From Lactobacillus sp. (GTDB lineage Bacteria; Bacillota; Bacilli; Lactobacillales; Lactobacillaceae), in contig JAKVKU010000008.1 of NCBI GenBank assembly GCA_022484695.1, positions 114,057 to 178,056 on the forward strand: DNA of 64,000 bases, read 5' to 3'. The position numbers and the translations under genes are program-made. The notes beneath the pieces are model-generated. The model saw only the letters and a program-made list of their open reading frames with translations, searched no databases and had not been told where the DNA came from. Below, piece after piece: positions 18,170 to 25,928 of this stretch (positions within the stretch are counted from its first letter, which is position 1; each line of letters starts with the position of its first letter).

Positions 18170-18206
18170 CACGAACACCTCGAATTTTCCGTCGAGGTGT
18201 TTTTGT
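18170..18206 (+). terminator. Terminator after the gene at 16061
   Basis: ACACCTCGA pairs with TCGAGGTGT around a short loop, followed by TTTTTG. Confidence 0.85.
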
Positions 18207-18217
18207 TGGGGTACAAA

Positions 18218-18265
18218 AAAATCGAAGTCGGCCTGCTATGTGCAGTCTAGCTTCGATTTTTTTGA
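18218..18265 (-). terminator. Terminator of the LPXTG adhesin gene
   Basis: ATCGAAG and CTTCGAT arms flank a ~30-nt loop with internal pairing. A7 on one side and T7 on the other allow function in both directions. Confidence 0.75.
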
Positions 18266-18284
18266 TCAAACGTATATTGAGCGA

Positions 18285-21200
18285 TTAGTGTTCCCGCTTA
18301 TGGGCGGTTGCGAACCAGCCGAAGAAAGCAGCTAGGGCAGTCAAGATGGTGCCTAATACCGTTAAATTTGTATCAGATTTCTCACCAGTTTGCGGTAAGG
18401 TGGCCGCTTTGGAGGTGCGGTTAGCTTGGTGTTGAGCCGATTGCTGACCAGCTTGCTGATTTGATGTCCGCTGGTTCCCAGCGGGTTGATTAGCTGACTG
18501 ACTATGGTTGGCCAGGTTGGTTAATTGCCCATTTTGGTTGGTATTAGTGGCCCAACCTTGATCAGCGCCTCCATTGACAGGTGCTTGCGTCGTTGGGGTA
18601 CCGACGTTAGGTATATTTTCAGCGCCTGATGTCCCAGAATTACTTGGCGCCTCAGAATAGCTTGGTGTTTCAGGATTGCTTGGCGTCCCCGGTTTGCCCG
18701 GTGTATCTGGATTGCTAGGCATGTTTGGTGTGCCCGGATTACTTGGGTTCCCGGGATTGTTTGGCGTACTTGGATTACCAGGATTACTTGGATTATTGGG
18801 ATTGCCCGGTTGGATTGGCGTGTCTGGATTTACTGGTTCACCCGGATTATTAGGTTCATCAGGATTATCAGGGGTACCCGGATTCGTTGGTGTCCCAGGG
18901 TTATCTGGATTGTCAGGGTTACCTGGCGTCCCCGGTTCACCTGGTGTGCCTGGGTTATCCGGATTACCTGGTTCGCCCGGTGTCCCCGGTTCACTTGGCG
19001 TACCTGGATTCTCGGGTTCATCGGGGGTACCAGAGCCACCTGGGATACTAGGTGTGCTTGGTGTTGGCGTAACTGGTTGATTCAATGTGATGGTTGGCGC
19101 TTGTACCGTGACATCTGGCTTTTGAAAGTCCGGTTTAACGGTGGTACCAGTCAAATAAGTTGGCCCAGTGGCCTGTGCGGTTGTTGCAGGCGTCGGTGCC
19201 GGTACGGCGGTATCCGTGCCATAAGCGGACACAGCATCCAGTTTCAGGCTTGGTGCAGCCAGGGCATTGATCCCAGTGGCTGTCGGCGTGGCAATGGCGT
19301 CATAATCCGTTTGGGCCACATAGTAAATATTGATATAGCTATTTTGGGACGTATCGCCAATGAGCTTGAGGCCATTTTGAACAAATTCTTGTTCCGCTTG
19401 GCCACTGGTAAACGTAAAGAACTGATTGGTACCTTTTATATTCCCATCGGTATTGTTAGCCTGGAAAACCCCGTAACCGGCTAAATAATAAGTTTTACCA
19501 TCGGCCTTGTAAGTGGGCTGTAGGGTAAAGTCCGTGGGATCATAACCAGGGTCATCCCACTGGCCCTGAAAAATTTGTTGCAGGGCTGTTTCCGACAATT
19601 GATGGCCAGCGCCATTGTCGGTGACTGTGTATTGCAAGGGATTAAAGGACTGGACCTTGAGATAAGCAGCATTATTAAAGTTTAACTTCAAAATGTCTTG
19701 CCAACCACCCGTACCAAAAATAACAGCTTCAGTCAACGTTTGAATCTTTGTATTATTGTGTCTTTGCGCCGTTTGTGAGCCATCCGTACTGAAATAGGTG
19801 GGGTTGCTTAAAGTCGCCAAGGCTTGGGCATTCTGCGCTGGATCAGCCGCCACACCGGCTAGCTTTTGCAGCAGTTGTTGATATTGGGCGGTAAAGCCGT
19901 TAGCACCTTCGAGCTTGTTTTGGAAATCAGTCACGGCTGTCGTCATAGCCGCTGCCGCCGTGGGGTCACCACTGCTGATTTTATTGGCAGTACTAGCGCC
20001 GGCATTATAAGCGGCCACCGCATCCAGATAAGTGTTCACTAAATAAGTGTAACTGGCATTTGTAGCGGTTTTAGTGACAGTTGGGTCAGTGTAATCTTTA
20101 GCCGAATAGTTGGCCGTGGGGTCACCCACTTGGCTATCGCTATAAGTCTTATCAAAGTCGGCCTTTTTAGTGGTGGTGGTCATCGGCGTGGTGGTACCAT
20201 TCACCGCATCGATATATTGATAGTCCTTTTGGGTCAAATCATCCCCGGCGCTATGAATTTGCGGGTAGAAGAAAGCCCAACGCCCATCGTCTTTAGCTTT
20301 GGCCGTTAAATCGTTCCAAGCCGTCGCAGCCGCTTGTTGGGCGCTGGCCGCAGCATTGATCTGGGTGATTTTGGCCTGCAAGTCCTGCGCCGCCGCGTCA
20401 ACCTTGACCATGGCCTGAAATTGGGTCATATTCCGCTGCATCACCGCGTCATTTTGCCCAGGTACTGTGTCCGTAGCCGTCCCCGTGGGGGTAAAGTCAT
20501 TTTGTAGCTTGGTGATATGATTTTGGAATTGATTCCAAGGACTGGCGGGATTGCTAGGTTCGTACCCCGGCGCCGCTTGCAGGTTAGCTTGACCCGTGGC
20601 CGTGGTATAGGTGTCTAAAGCCGATTGATAATCCCCCAAGGCCTTTTGATACGTGGTGTTATCTGTGGCAAACTGATTGACCACCTTGGTCAAATTAGTT
20701 TGGGCGTTAGTCACTGCTGTTTGTTGGGCTTGCAAATCTGCTTCAGTCAATTTGGCAGTCGTCCCAGCGTTTACGCCACTGACCAGTTGGTTGTAATTAT
20801 TGGCGGCCGTTTGCCAGTCGGATACCGCCCCGGCTAAATTGGTAAAGCCAGTTTGCGCCTGATGGTAAGCATCGTTGGCGGTTTCGTAATGGTTATAGGC
20901 ATTGTTTTGCGCCGCTGTCTTGGTGATTTCGTCTTTGAAATCCGTAAAAGTTTTATCGGCGGGATTCTTAGTGGGATCCGGGGTGGTCGCCGTATCGGCA
21001 TTAGTGCCCAAAGGCGTGACCTGTTGCTGGGCGGCAGTGGTGGTGCTGTTATAGACATCAACATTGCTGTTGTAAGCCGTTAAGGCATCATCATAAGCCT
21101 TCTTGTAGTCGTCCAGAGTCTGACCCTTGGTATCGGCCCCAGTGATGGCCTGCTTAGCGGCATTCGTATCACCCGCATTGGCGCTGGTGACGGCTTGTTG

Positions 21201-22472
21201 GATGGCAGCGTTCAATTGGTCTGCCGCCGTCTTTAGCTGTTGTTGGGCCGCATTCAAGGCTGTCGCTGTGGCATAATTAGCTTGGCCAGCCTTGACCTGA
21301 TCCAAAAGGGTCTGGACTTGGGCCGTATAACTGTCCACCAACTTGTTATAGTTATCTAAGGTGGCAGCCTCATCCTTATCGCCCACCTTCACGCTTTGAA
21401 TGGCACTAGGTTGCGGCTGGTTCGGCATATTTTTCAAGATATCTTGATAAGCTTTCACCACGTCATCGGTGGTAACTTTGGTACCGGTAAAAGCATCAGA
21501 AGTCTGGGACAAATCTTTTAAAGCCGCATTAACTTGGGTCTGCCAAGCCGTATCCCCCGGCTTAGGGTCCTTCAACAAGGCTTGCAACGCCGCAGCGCTT
21601 TGATTGGCCTTGGCGGCTAAATCATTGGCCTGGTCGGTCTTAGCCTTGGCACTGGGATAGTCCGTGACCGTGGGTTGTTCCGGGGCGGTTTTAGCCGGGG
21701 CGGTAACGGCAGTCTTAGGGTCAGTTGCTTTGGTGGTCGTTTTAGCGTCAGCCGTAGCTTTCGTGGCGGCATTAGTGGCCGGATCGCTGACTTTAGCAGC
21801 AGTTTTTCCGGCGGCGTTGGCATCAACTTGCGGTTCAGCGGTTTTGGCAGTCGTAGTCGGATCGGTTTTAACCGCCGACTCGTTGGCATCCGTGGCCGCT
21901 GGTGTCTTAGCATCAGTTACTGGCTTAGTGGGTTCGTTCTTAGCAGTTGAGTCAGCAGCCGGTTGCATCCCAGCATCTTTGACAACAGCTGTGGGTTGTT
22001 GTTCAGCTGTAGCCGGTGCGGTTTTCGTAGCGGTAGCAGCATCATTCTGCCCAGTATTCGGTTTAGCGGCAGTATCTGCTTGATTTGAAGTGGTCGGTGT
22101 CCCGGCAGTGACCGGCGCAGTTTTAGCAGCGCTTGGTTCAGGTGTATTTTGAACTTTGGGTGCTGCAGTGGCGTTGGCAGCTGGTGTGGCAGTAGGACCC
22201 GTTGGCCCAGCAGCCTGGGCCACTGGGGCAGTTACCGGCTTAGGTGCTGTTGTGGCCGTATTTTGCCCAGCACTGGCTGGCGCTGTGGCCGCTGGCTTAG
22301 TGCTGACTTGATTTGTGGTTTGCGTAGGCGCAGTGGCCCCTTGGCTGACTTGCGGTTTGTCTGCTAAGGTCAAGCCGAAACTAACGGCGGCTAAACCGGC
22401 AAATAGCCAGTGCTTGCCAGCCTTATACATTTTGTAGTGCAATTTAGGATCTTGATTATTTCTTTGAAACAT
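18285..22472 (-). CDS. Large LPXTG-anchored adhesin-like protein with KxYKxGKxW signal
   Basis: A 1395-residue sortase-anchored protein. The N-terminus carries the KxYKxGKxW signal motif (KMYKAGKHW, about residues 15-23) and a hydrophobic core, as in accessory-Sec-type or large adhesins of lactobacilli. Residues ~45-270 are a low-complexity Ala/Thr/Pro/Lys region. Residues ~270-880 are helical and Gln/Ala/Asn-rich, probably coiled-coil-like. About 880-1070 form a compact domain with aromatic residues that I cannot name. A Pro-rich region of PG(T/E/N)P and NPDNPG repeats follows. LPQTG is at 1359-1363, followed by a membrane span and a KREH tail. ATG 22472 has GGAGG 7 nt upstream; the frame extends 57 codons further without a ribosome site. 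Confidence 0.9.
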   Translation of the reverse strand: MFQRNNQDPKLHYKMYKAGKHWLFAGLAAVSFGLTLADKPQVSQGATAPTQTTNQVSTKPAATAPASAGQNTATTAPKPVTAPVAQAAGPTGPTATPAANATAAPKVQNTPEPSAAKTAPVTAGTPTTSNQADTAAKPNTGQNDAATATKTAPATAEQQPTAVVKDAGMQPAADSTAKNEPTKPVTDAKTPAATDANESAVKTDPTTTAKTAEPQVDANAAGKTAAKVSDPATNAATKATADAKTTTKATDPKTAVTAPAKTAPEQPTVTDYPSAKAKTDQANDLAAKANQSAAALQALLKDPKPGDTAWQTQVNAALKDLSQTSDAFTGTKVTTDDVVKAYQDILKNMPNQPQPSAIQSVKVGDKDEAATLDNYNKLVDSYTAQVQTLLDQVKAGQANYATATALNAAQQQLKTAADQLNAAIQQAVTSANAGDTNAAKQAITGADTKGQTLDDYKKAYDDALTAYNSNVDVYNSTTTAAQQQVTPLGTNADTATTPDPTKNPADKTFTDFKDEITKTAAQNNAYNHYETANDAYHQAQTGFTNLAGAVSDWQTAANNYNQLVSGVNAGTTAKLTEADLQAQQTAVTNAQTNLTKVVNQFATDNTTYQKALGDYQSALDTYTTATGQANLQAAPGYEPSNPASPWNQFQNHITKLQNDFTPTGTATDTVPGQNDAVMQRNMTQFQAMVKVDAAAQDLQAKITQINAAASAQQAAATAWNDLTAKAKDDGRWAFFYPQIHSAGDDLTQKDYQYIDAVNGTTTPMTTTTKKADFDKTYSDSQVGDPTANYSAKDYTDPTVTKTATNASYTYLVNTYLDAVAAYNAGASTANKISSGDPTAAAAMTTAVTDFQNKLEGANGFTAQYQQLLQKLAGVAADPAQNAQALATLSNPTYFSTDGSQTAQRHNNTKIQTLTEAVIFGTGGWQDILKLNFNNAAYLKVQSFNPLQYTVTDNGAGHQLSETALQQIFQGQWDDPGYDPTDFTLQPTYKADGKTYYLAGYGVFQANNTDGNIKGTNQFFTFTSGQAEQEFVQNGLKLIGDTSQNSYINIYYVAQTDYDAIATPTATGINALAAPSLKLDAVSAYGTDTAVPAPTPATTAQATGPTYLTGTTVKPDFQKPDVTVQAPTITLNQPVTPTPSTPSIPGGSGTPDEPENPGTPSEPGTPGEPGNPDNPGTPGEPGTPGNPDNPDNPGTPTNPGTPDNPDEPNNPGEPVNPDTPIQPGNPNNPSNPGNPSTPNNPGNPSNPGTPNMPSNPDTPGKPGTPSNPETPSYSEAPSNSGTSGAENIPNVGTPTTQAPVNGGADQGWATNTNQNGQLTNLANHSQSANQPAGNQRTSNQQAGQQSAQHQANRTSKAATLPQTGEKSDTNLTVLGTILTALAAFFGWFATAHKREH
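18655..19065. repeat. Pro-rich coding repeat in the adhesin
   Basis: About 410 nt of degenerate tandem repeats with short units (mostly 9-18 nt, encoding variations of PGTPGEP and NPDNPG). The pattern resembles cell-wall-spanning stalks. Such repeats can change copy number by slippage without shifting frame. Confidence 0.8.
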
Positions 22473-22788
22473 CTTAAATCTCCTCCAATATAAAAAACTC
22501 AGTGGCAATCTGAGCAGATGGGGCCGACAGATTGGATGATTGCTCATGACAAAGATTGGGGTTGAAAAAAGTCGTCTGTTCATAAAATTGTCTGACGCAC
22601 TCAGACACGTGGTAAAGCTTGTTTGCAAGTCTAACTTGCGCAAAATCCGGGCGTTTGCCTCTACTTTAGGTCAAAAAATGGTTAAAGTTAAGTTCTAAGT
22701 TAATTGTAACAGGCCCCCATGAGTATTCGATTCTTTAAACATTAAATAAAATTAAGTAAATGGATATTATTTACTAATCGGGTTTATT

Positions 22789-22836
22789 GTTAAAACGGCA
22801 TATTAAACATATATTATCAAAAAATAATTATAAATA
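22789..22836. promoter_or_regulatory. Conserved 48-nt upstream block, copy B
   Basis: It matches 24138-24185 at 39 of 48 positions, including an uninterrupted TCAAAAAATAA. It lies about 320 nt upstream of the adhesin start. Both copies precede leftward surface-protein genes. Confidence 0.5.
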
Positions 22837-22883
22837 ATCATATGTCACATTTATAGTCGTATCTAATGGATGAATAAGTAAAC

Positions 22884-22919
22884 AAAAACAGCTAGGGATT
22901 TAAAATCCTAGCTGTTTGA
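22884..22919 (-). terminator. Terminator of the SLAP-like gene at 22978-24003
   Basis: AAACAGCTAGG and CCTAGCTGTTT arms with a short AT-rich loop, then T5 on the minus strand. Confidence 0.85.
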
Positions 22920-22977
22920 TTGAAAAAGGGGTACTAAAAAGAAAAATTTATGTAAAACGATTACATTTTTACCCAAA

Positions 22978-24003
22978 TTAGGCGTTGATCAAATGGCCGT
23001 TCACCACCGCCAGCCACTGGTTACTGCCCACCTGGGCCCAGGTTGCCCCGGCAAAGGTCTTCAAGTCCAGGACCCGCCAGTCGGTGTTGGTGGGTAGAAT
23101 CTGGCCAGTGAGGCCGCCACCAGTGGGTGCTGGGGCCGTGAAGACTGGGGCGGCGTTGGTGAGGTGCAGCACCTGGTTGAGATTGGTGGGGCCGCCGAAG
23201 AGGTTGGTGCCGGGATCAGCTAGGGCGATGGTGCTGGCGCAGACCCACTGATCGGTGCCCAGTTGATACCAGACCACGCCGCCTACAGTCTTGCTGCCGG
23301 TGACTTGCCACGTGGTGCCGACGTCCAGCCAGCGCAAGATGTTGCCATAAGGGGCATCCCGGAGATTGGCGCCGGTGTTGCTGATGGTCACCGTCCCAGC
23401 CGTGGCTAGGCTGCCATCGCCGCTGGGGGTAGTGGTGCTAGTTTCTTGGCTGTCCACTTGGAACACATAGTCGTTGATCCAAATATTGGGCCCAATTTCA
23501 TAAAAAGTGCCCACCCCGGGAATTGTTTGCACCTGATTGAACCGCCAGTGGCTGCCATTGGCGTAAGTTTGGCTGCTAATGAGGGTGCCGGCGGGTTTAT
23601 CATAGGCGTACACCGCCACGTCCCCCTGGGGATTGGCAATGGTGCCCACGCCACTTTGGGTGACTGGGGTGATGATACTCCCCGGGTCAGTGCTTCCGGT
23701 GTCAGTAGCCTTGAAGACATAATCGTTGATCCAGACATCGGGCCCAATCTCGTACCAGTTTCCTCGGCCTGGGACTGCTTGGACGGCATTGATTTGCCAC
23801 GCCGAGCCATTGGGCAACGTCCGGCTATAATTGACGTTGCCGCCGGGGGCATCATAGACATAAACCGGGGCATTGGCCATGGGATTGACCACCGTACCCA
23901 CACTGCTGGCCGCCTGGACACTGGTTGGCTGTTGGCTTAACACCACGCCGCCCAAGGCTAGGGTGGACACCGTGACGGCCGTGAATAAATTCGGATGTTT
24001 CAA
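22978..24003 (-). CDS. Secreted SLAP/SH3-like repeat protein of a different type
   Basis: A 341-residue secreted protein made of four to five ~65-residue SH3-like units: two nearly identical ones with YDAPGGN/YDKPAGT and WYEIGPDVWINDYVF, then units ending DQWVCAS and NQWLAVVNG. It lacks the GDYYPA C-terminal module of the main array. The start is a TTG (24003): AGGAGG is 8 nt upstream and the protein then begins with KHPNLFTAVTVS, a normal signal peptide. The longer ATG reading adds 16 residues with no ribosome site. DNA is GC-rich. Likely non-covalently wall-bound. Confidence 0.82.
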   Translation of the reverse strand: MKHPNLFTAVTVSTLALGGVVLSQQPTSVQAASSVGTVVNPMANAPVYVYDAPGGNVNYSRTLPNGSAWQINAVQAVPGRGNWYEIGPDVWINDYVFKATDTGSTDPGSIITPVTQSGVGTIANPQGDVAVYAYDKPAGTLISSQTYANGSHWRFNQVQTIPGVGTFYEIGPNIWINDYVFQVDSQETSTTTPSGDGSLATAGTVTISNTGANLRDAPYGNILRWLDVGTTWQVTGSKTVGGVVWYQLGTDQWVCASTIALADPGTNLFGGPTNLNQVLHLTNAAPVFTAPAPTGGGLTGQILPTNTDWRVLDLKTFAGATWAQVGSNQWLAVVNGHLINA

Positions 24004-24137
24004 AATATTTCCTCCTAAGTCGCTTATTAGAATTAAGGCATATATAATCATAATTTAATAATTAGCTTAGGAACAACTGTTTTCAAAAACTTTAAAGAAA
24101 ATTAAAAAAATAGATTATTTTAATTATTATAGTTATC

Positions 24138-24185
24138 GTTAACTGGGCATTTTCAATATATATTGTCAAAAAATAACTTTAAATA
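24138..24185. promoter_or_regulatory. Conserved 48-nt upstream block, copy A
   Basis: Partner of 22789-22836 (39/48 identical). It lies 135 nt upstream of the TTG at 24003 and 77 nt upstream of the divergent gene at 24262. Confidence 0.5.
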
Positions 24186-24261
24186 TCGATATATCTGTCC
24201 TATATCCACTTGACACAGTCTGGGGTATAATGAAGAAAAATTATTCAGGGAGGGTATTGCC

Positions 24262-25518
24262 ATGTTAGTCGATATGACCCCAGCCGGTTTGGCCCAATTT
24301 ATCGCTGACCAGCGGGTACCTGTTTTAGAAGATATTTTAGAGTTAGGTGAGGTTGAAGTCGATTTGAAGCAAACTGCCAAGACCGTCATTTTGGGCGCTG
24401 ATGAAAACGCGGTTTATGTGGCTAGAGACCTAAAAGATCAGGACTTAGCCGCCACGCTCGTCACCCCACTGCCCCACATAATTTCCTGGCTAGATGAAGA
24501 AATGGCCGCTTTTTTGTTGCGGGAATTGACCAGCCATGGGATTCAAGTGTTCACCGGCCAAGCCCAAGTGACCCTACAGGCTGACCATAAGGCTGTGGTG
24601 TTAAGGGACGGCACCGTCCTGCCCGCGGATCTGGTGTATCTTGATCCTGGAGACCTGGCGGAGAAGCTAGCGGGCACTTATTTTGACTGGTACGCCGCTG
24701 GTGATATTTATGCCTTGGGCAAGAAGGTTTTACACCCACCGTTTCTGTTAGGTGGTGTCTATACGAACCTAGGCAAGAGCGCCATGGCACCGGTTGTGTC
24801 CAAAACCACTGAGCAACATTATACGGACCCCCAAATTAAGCTGAGCCGGGCCTATGACCTGATGGCCGGCGGTGTGGGCCGCACTGAAGAACAGGTTAAA
24901 GCTGCTGGACTGACCGTGGACGTTATCCACGTCTTGGGTAAGATTCATGACCCCGATGACCCGGAAATCACGCTCATTAACCTAAAATTAGTCTTTAACC
25001 CCAAAGACGGCGCGATTTATGGGGCCCAAATCGTCGGGCCCACAGGTGTGGTGAAACGGATTGGGATTTTGGCCGAAGCCATGAAGAGCGGCTTGACCAT
25101 CGCCGACTTGGCTGATATTGAAGTAGTGGCCAAGCCACCTTATCGGGTTATCAAAGACCCTATCAATATGTTGGGGGATGCGGCGGTGAATTTGACCCAC
25201 GGCTTAAGCCAGCATATTCAGTGGTATGATCTGCCAGCGGCTTTGGCCAAGGGCGCTAAGATATTAGACGTGCGCAATCCCGACGAAATCGCCGCCGGAC
25301 ATTTTCCCGATTCGGTGAACATCCCCTTACATCAGTTGCGTGAGCGGCTGTCGGAATTGGATGAAAACCAAGCCTACATCGTCAGCTGCCGCAGTGGCGA
25401 ACGCTCTTATATGGCTTACCGTTTTTTGGTACAGCATGGCTTTGACGTTACCAATTTGGATGGGGGCTACCAGATTTATCAAGCCGTCCGCCCCCAAGAT
25501 TTGGTTTATCTTCAATAA
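24262..25518 (+). CDS. CoA-disulfide-reductase/rhodanese relative lacking the FAD domain
   Basis: A 418-residue protein that aligns in order with the later two thirds of CoADR-rhodanese fusions: a pyridine-nucleotide domain (~residues 35-150, including LDEEMAAFLLRELTSHGI and DLVYLDPGDL), a remnant of the second FAD contact (AAGDIYALG), the dimerisation domain (~190-310, with LKLVFNPKDGAIYGAQIVG and KDPINMLG), and a rhodanese domain whose loop CRSGER starts at Cys376. The N-terminal FAD Rossmann domain and its redox-active Cys are absent, and the NAD loop reads ILGADENAVYVA instead of GxGxxG. The start ATG has GGGAGGG upstream, so this is a real N-terminus. Oxidoreductase activity is unlikely; sulfurtransferase activity is possible. 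Confidence 0.8.
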   Translation: MLVDMTPAGLAQFIADQRVPVLEDILELGEVEVDLKQTAKTVILGADENAVYVARDLKDQDLAATLVTPLPHIISWLDEEMAAFLLRELTSHGIQVFTGQAQVTLQADHKAVVLRDGTVLPADLVYLDPGDLAEKLAGTYFDWYAAGDIYALGKKVLHPPFLLGGVYTNLGKSAMAPVVSKTTEQHYTDPQIKLSRAYDLMAGGVGRTEEQVKAAGLTVDVIHVLGKIHDPDDPEITLINLKLVFNPKDGAIYGAQIVGPTGVVKRIGILAEAMKSGLTIADLADIEVVAKPPYRVIKDPINMLGDAAVNLTHGLSQHIQWYDLPAALAKGAKILDVRNPDEIAAGHFPDSVNIPLHQLRERLSELDENQAYIVSCRSGERSYMAYRFLVQHGFDVTNLDGGYQIYQAVRPQDLVYLQ

Positions 25519-25928
25519 GTTGGCTAGCCGCATTTTAGTCGAAATGGTCTGAAAAAGATCTCGGCTAAAATGCGGCTAATTTAAGGGGAAATATAATCGT
25601 TTCAATAAGTTTCAGAAAAAACTTAATAATTGGTCTATTTTTGGTCATATTACGATATCTGTAAAAGGATATTGTAGTTCGTTTTTATGTACATCTATGA
25701 AAAAGACTGTTATGAACGGCTTTGATGTTTTCTGAAACTGAAATATTAGTTCAGATTATAGACATTTGCTTATTATATAGTGCAATTATTACAAAATATT
25801 AAATTTTGTTATCAAAATAAAACATGATTGTTATGGCAAAATGACATCATTTTTTGTGAATCTGTTATACAATAGAACTGTAACTGAAAGCATTGCTTTT
25901 CAATACAGAGATCTAAGGGGGATTCACA
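25519..25928. other. 410-nt intergenic region
   Basis: A long hairpin (25525-25578) is followed by AT-rich sequence. TGTTATACA near 25864-25872 could be an extended -10 for the gene at 25929. No gene seen. Confidence 0.5.
25525..25578. terminator. Hairpin after the rhodanese gene
   Basis: 14-bp perfect stem TAGCCGCATTTTAG with CTAAAATGCGGCTA and a 26-nt loop. No strong T-run follows, so it may be a weak terminator or mRNA-end stabiliser. Confidence 0.55.

Larger units (their letters stand above)
22473..22977. other. 505-nt AT-rich intergenic region
   Basis: It contains the leader of the adhesin gene, a conserved 48-nt block at 22789-22836 and the terminator at 22884-22919. No gene seen. Confidence 0.6.

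Noticed and set aside
18655..19065. CRISPR-like array
   Set aside because: The repeats are short, degenerate, in frame and without unique spacers of constant length.
18676..19080. Collagen-like open frame (GLPG repeats) on the plus strand
   Set aside because: It is the antisense shadow of the Pro-rich repeats of the LPXTG adhesin. It has no ribosome site or signal peptide.
22473..22643. 57-residue extension of the LPXTG adhesin
   Set aside because: The KxYKxGKxW signal should be near the N-terminus, and GGAGG precedes the ATG at 22472.
25883..25902. cre-like palindrome before the gene at 25929
   Set aside because: The GAAAGCATTGCTTTTC palindrome lacks the central CG required by the cre consensus.
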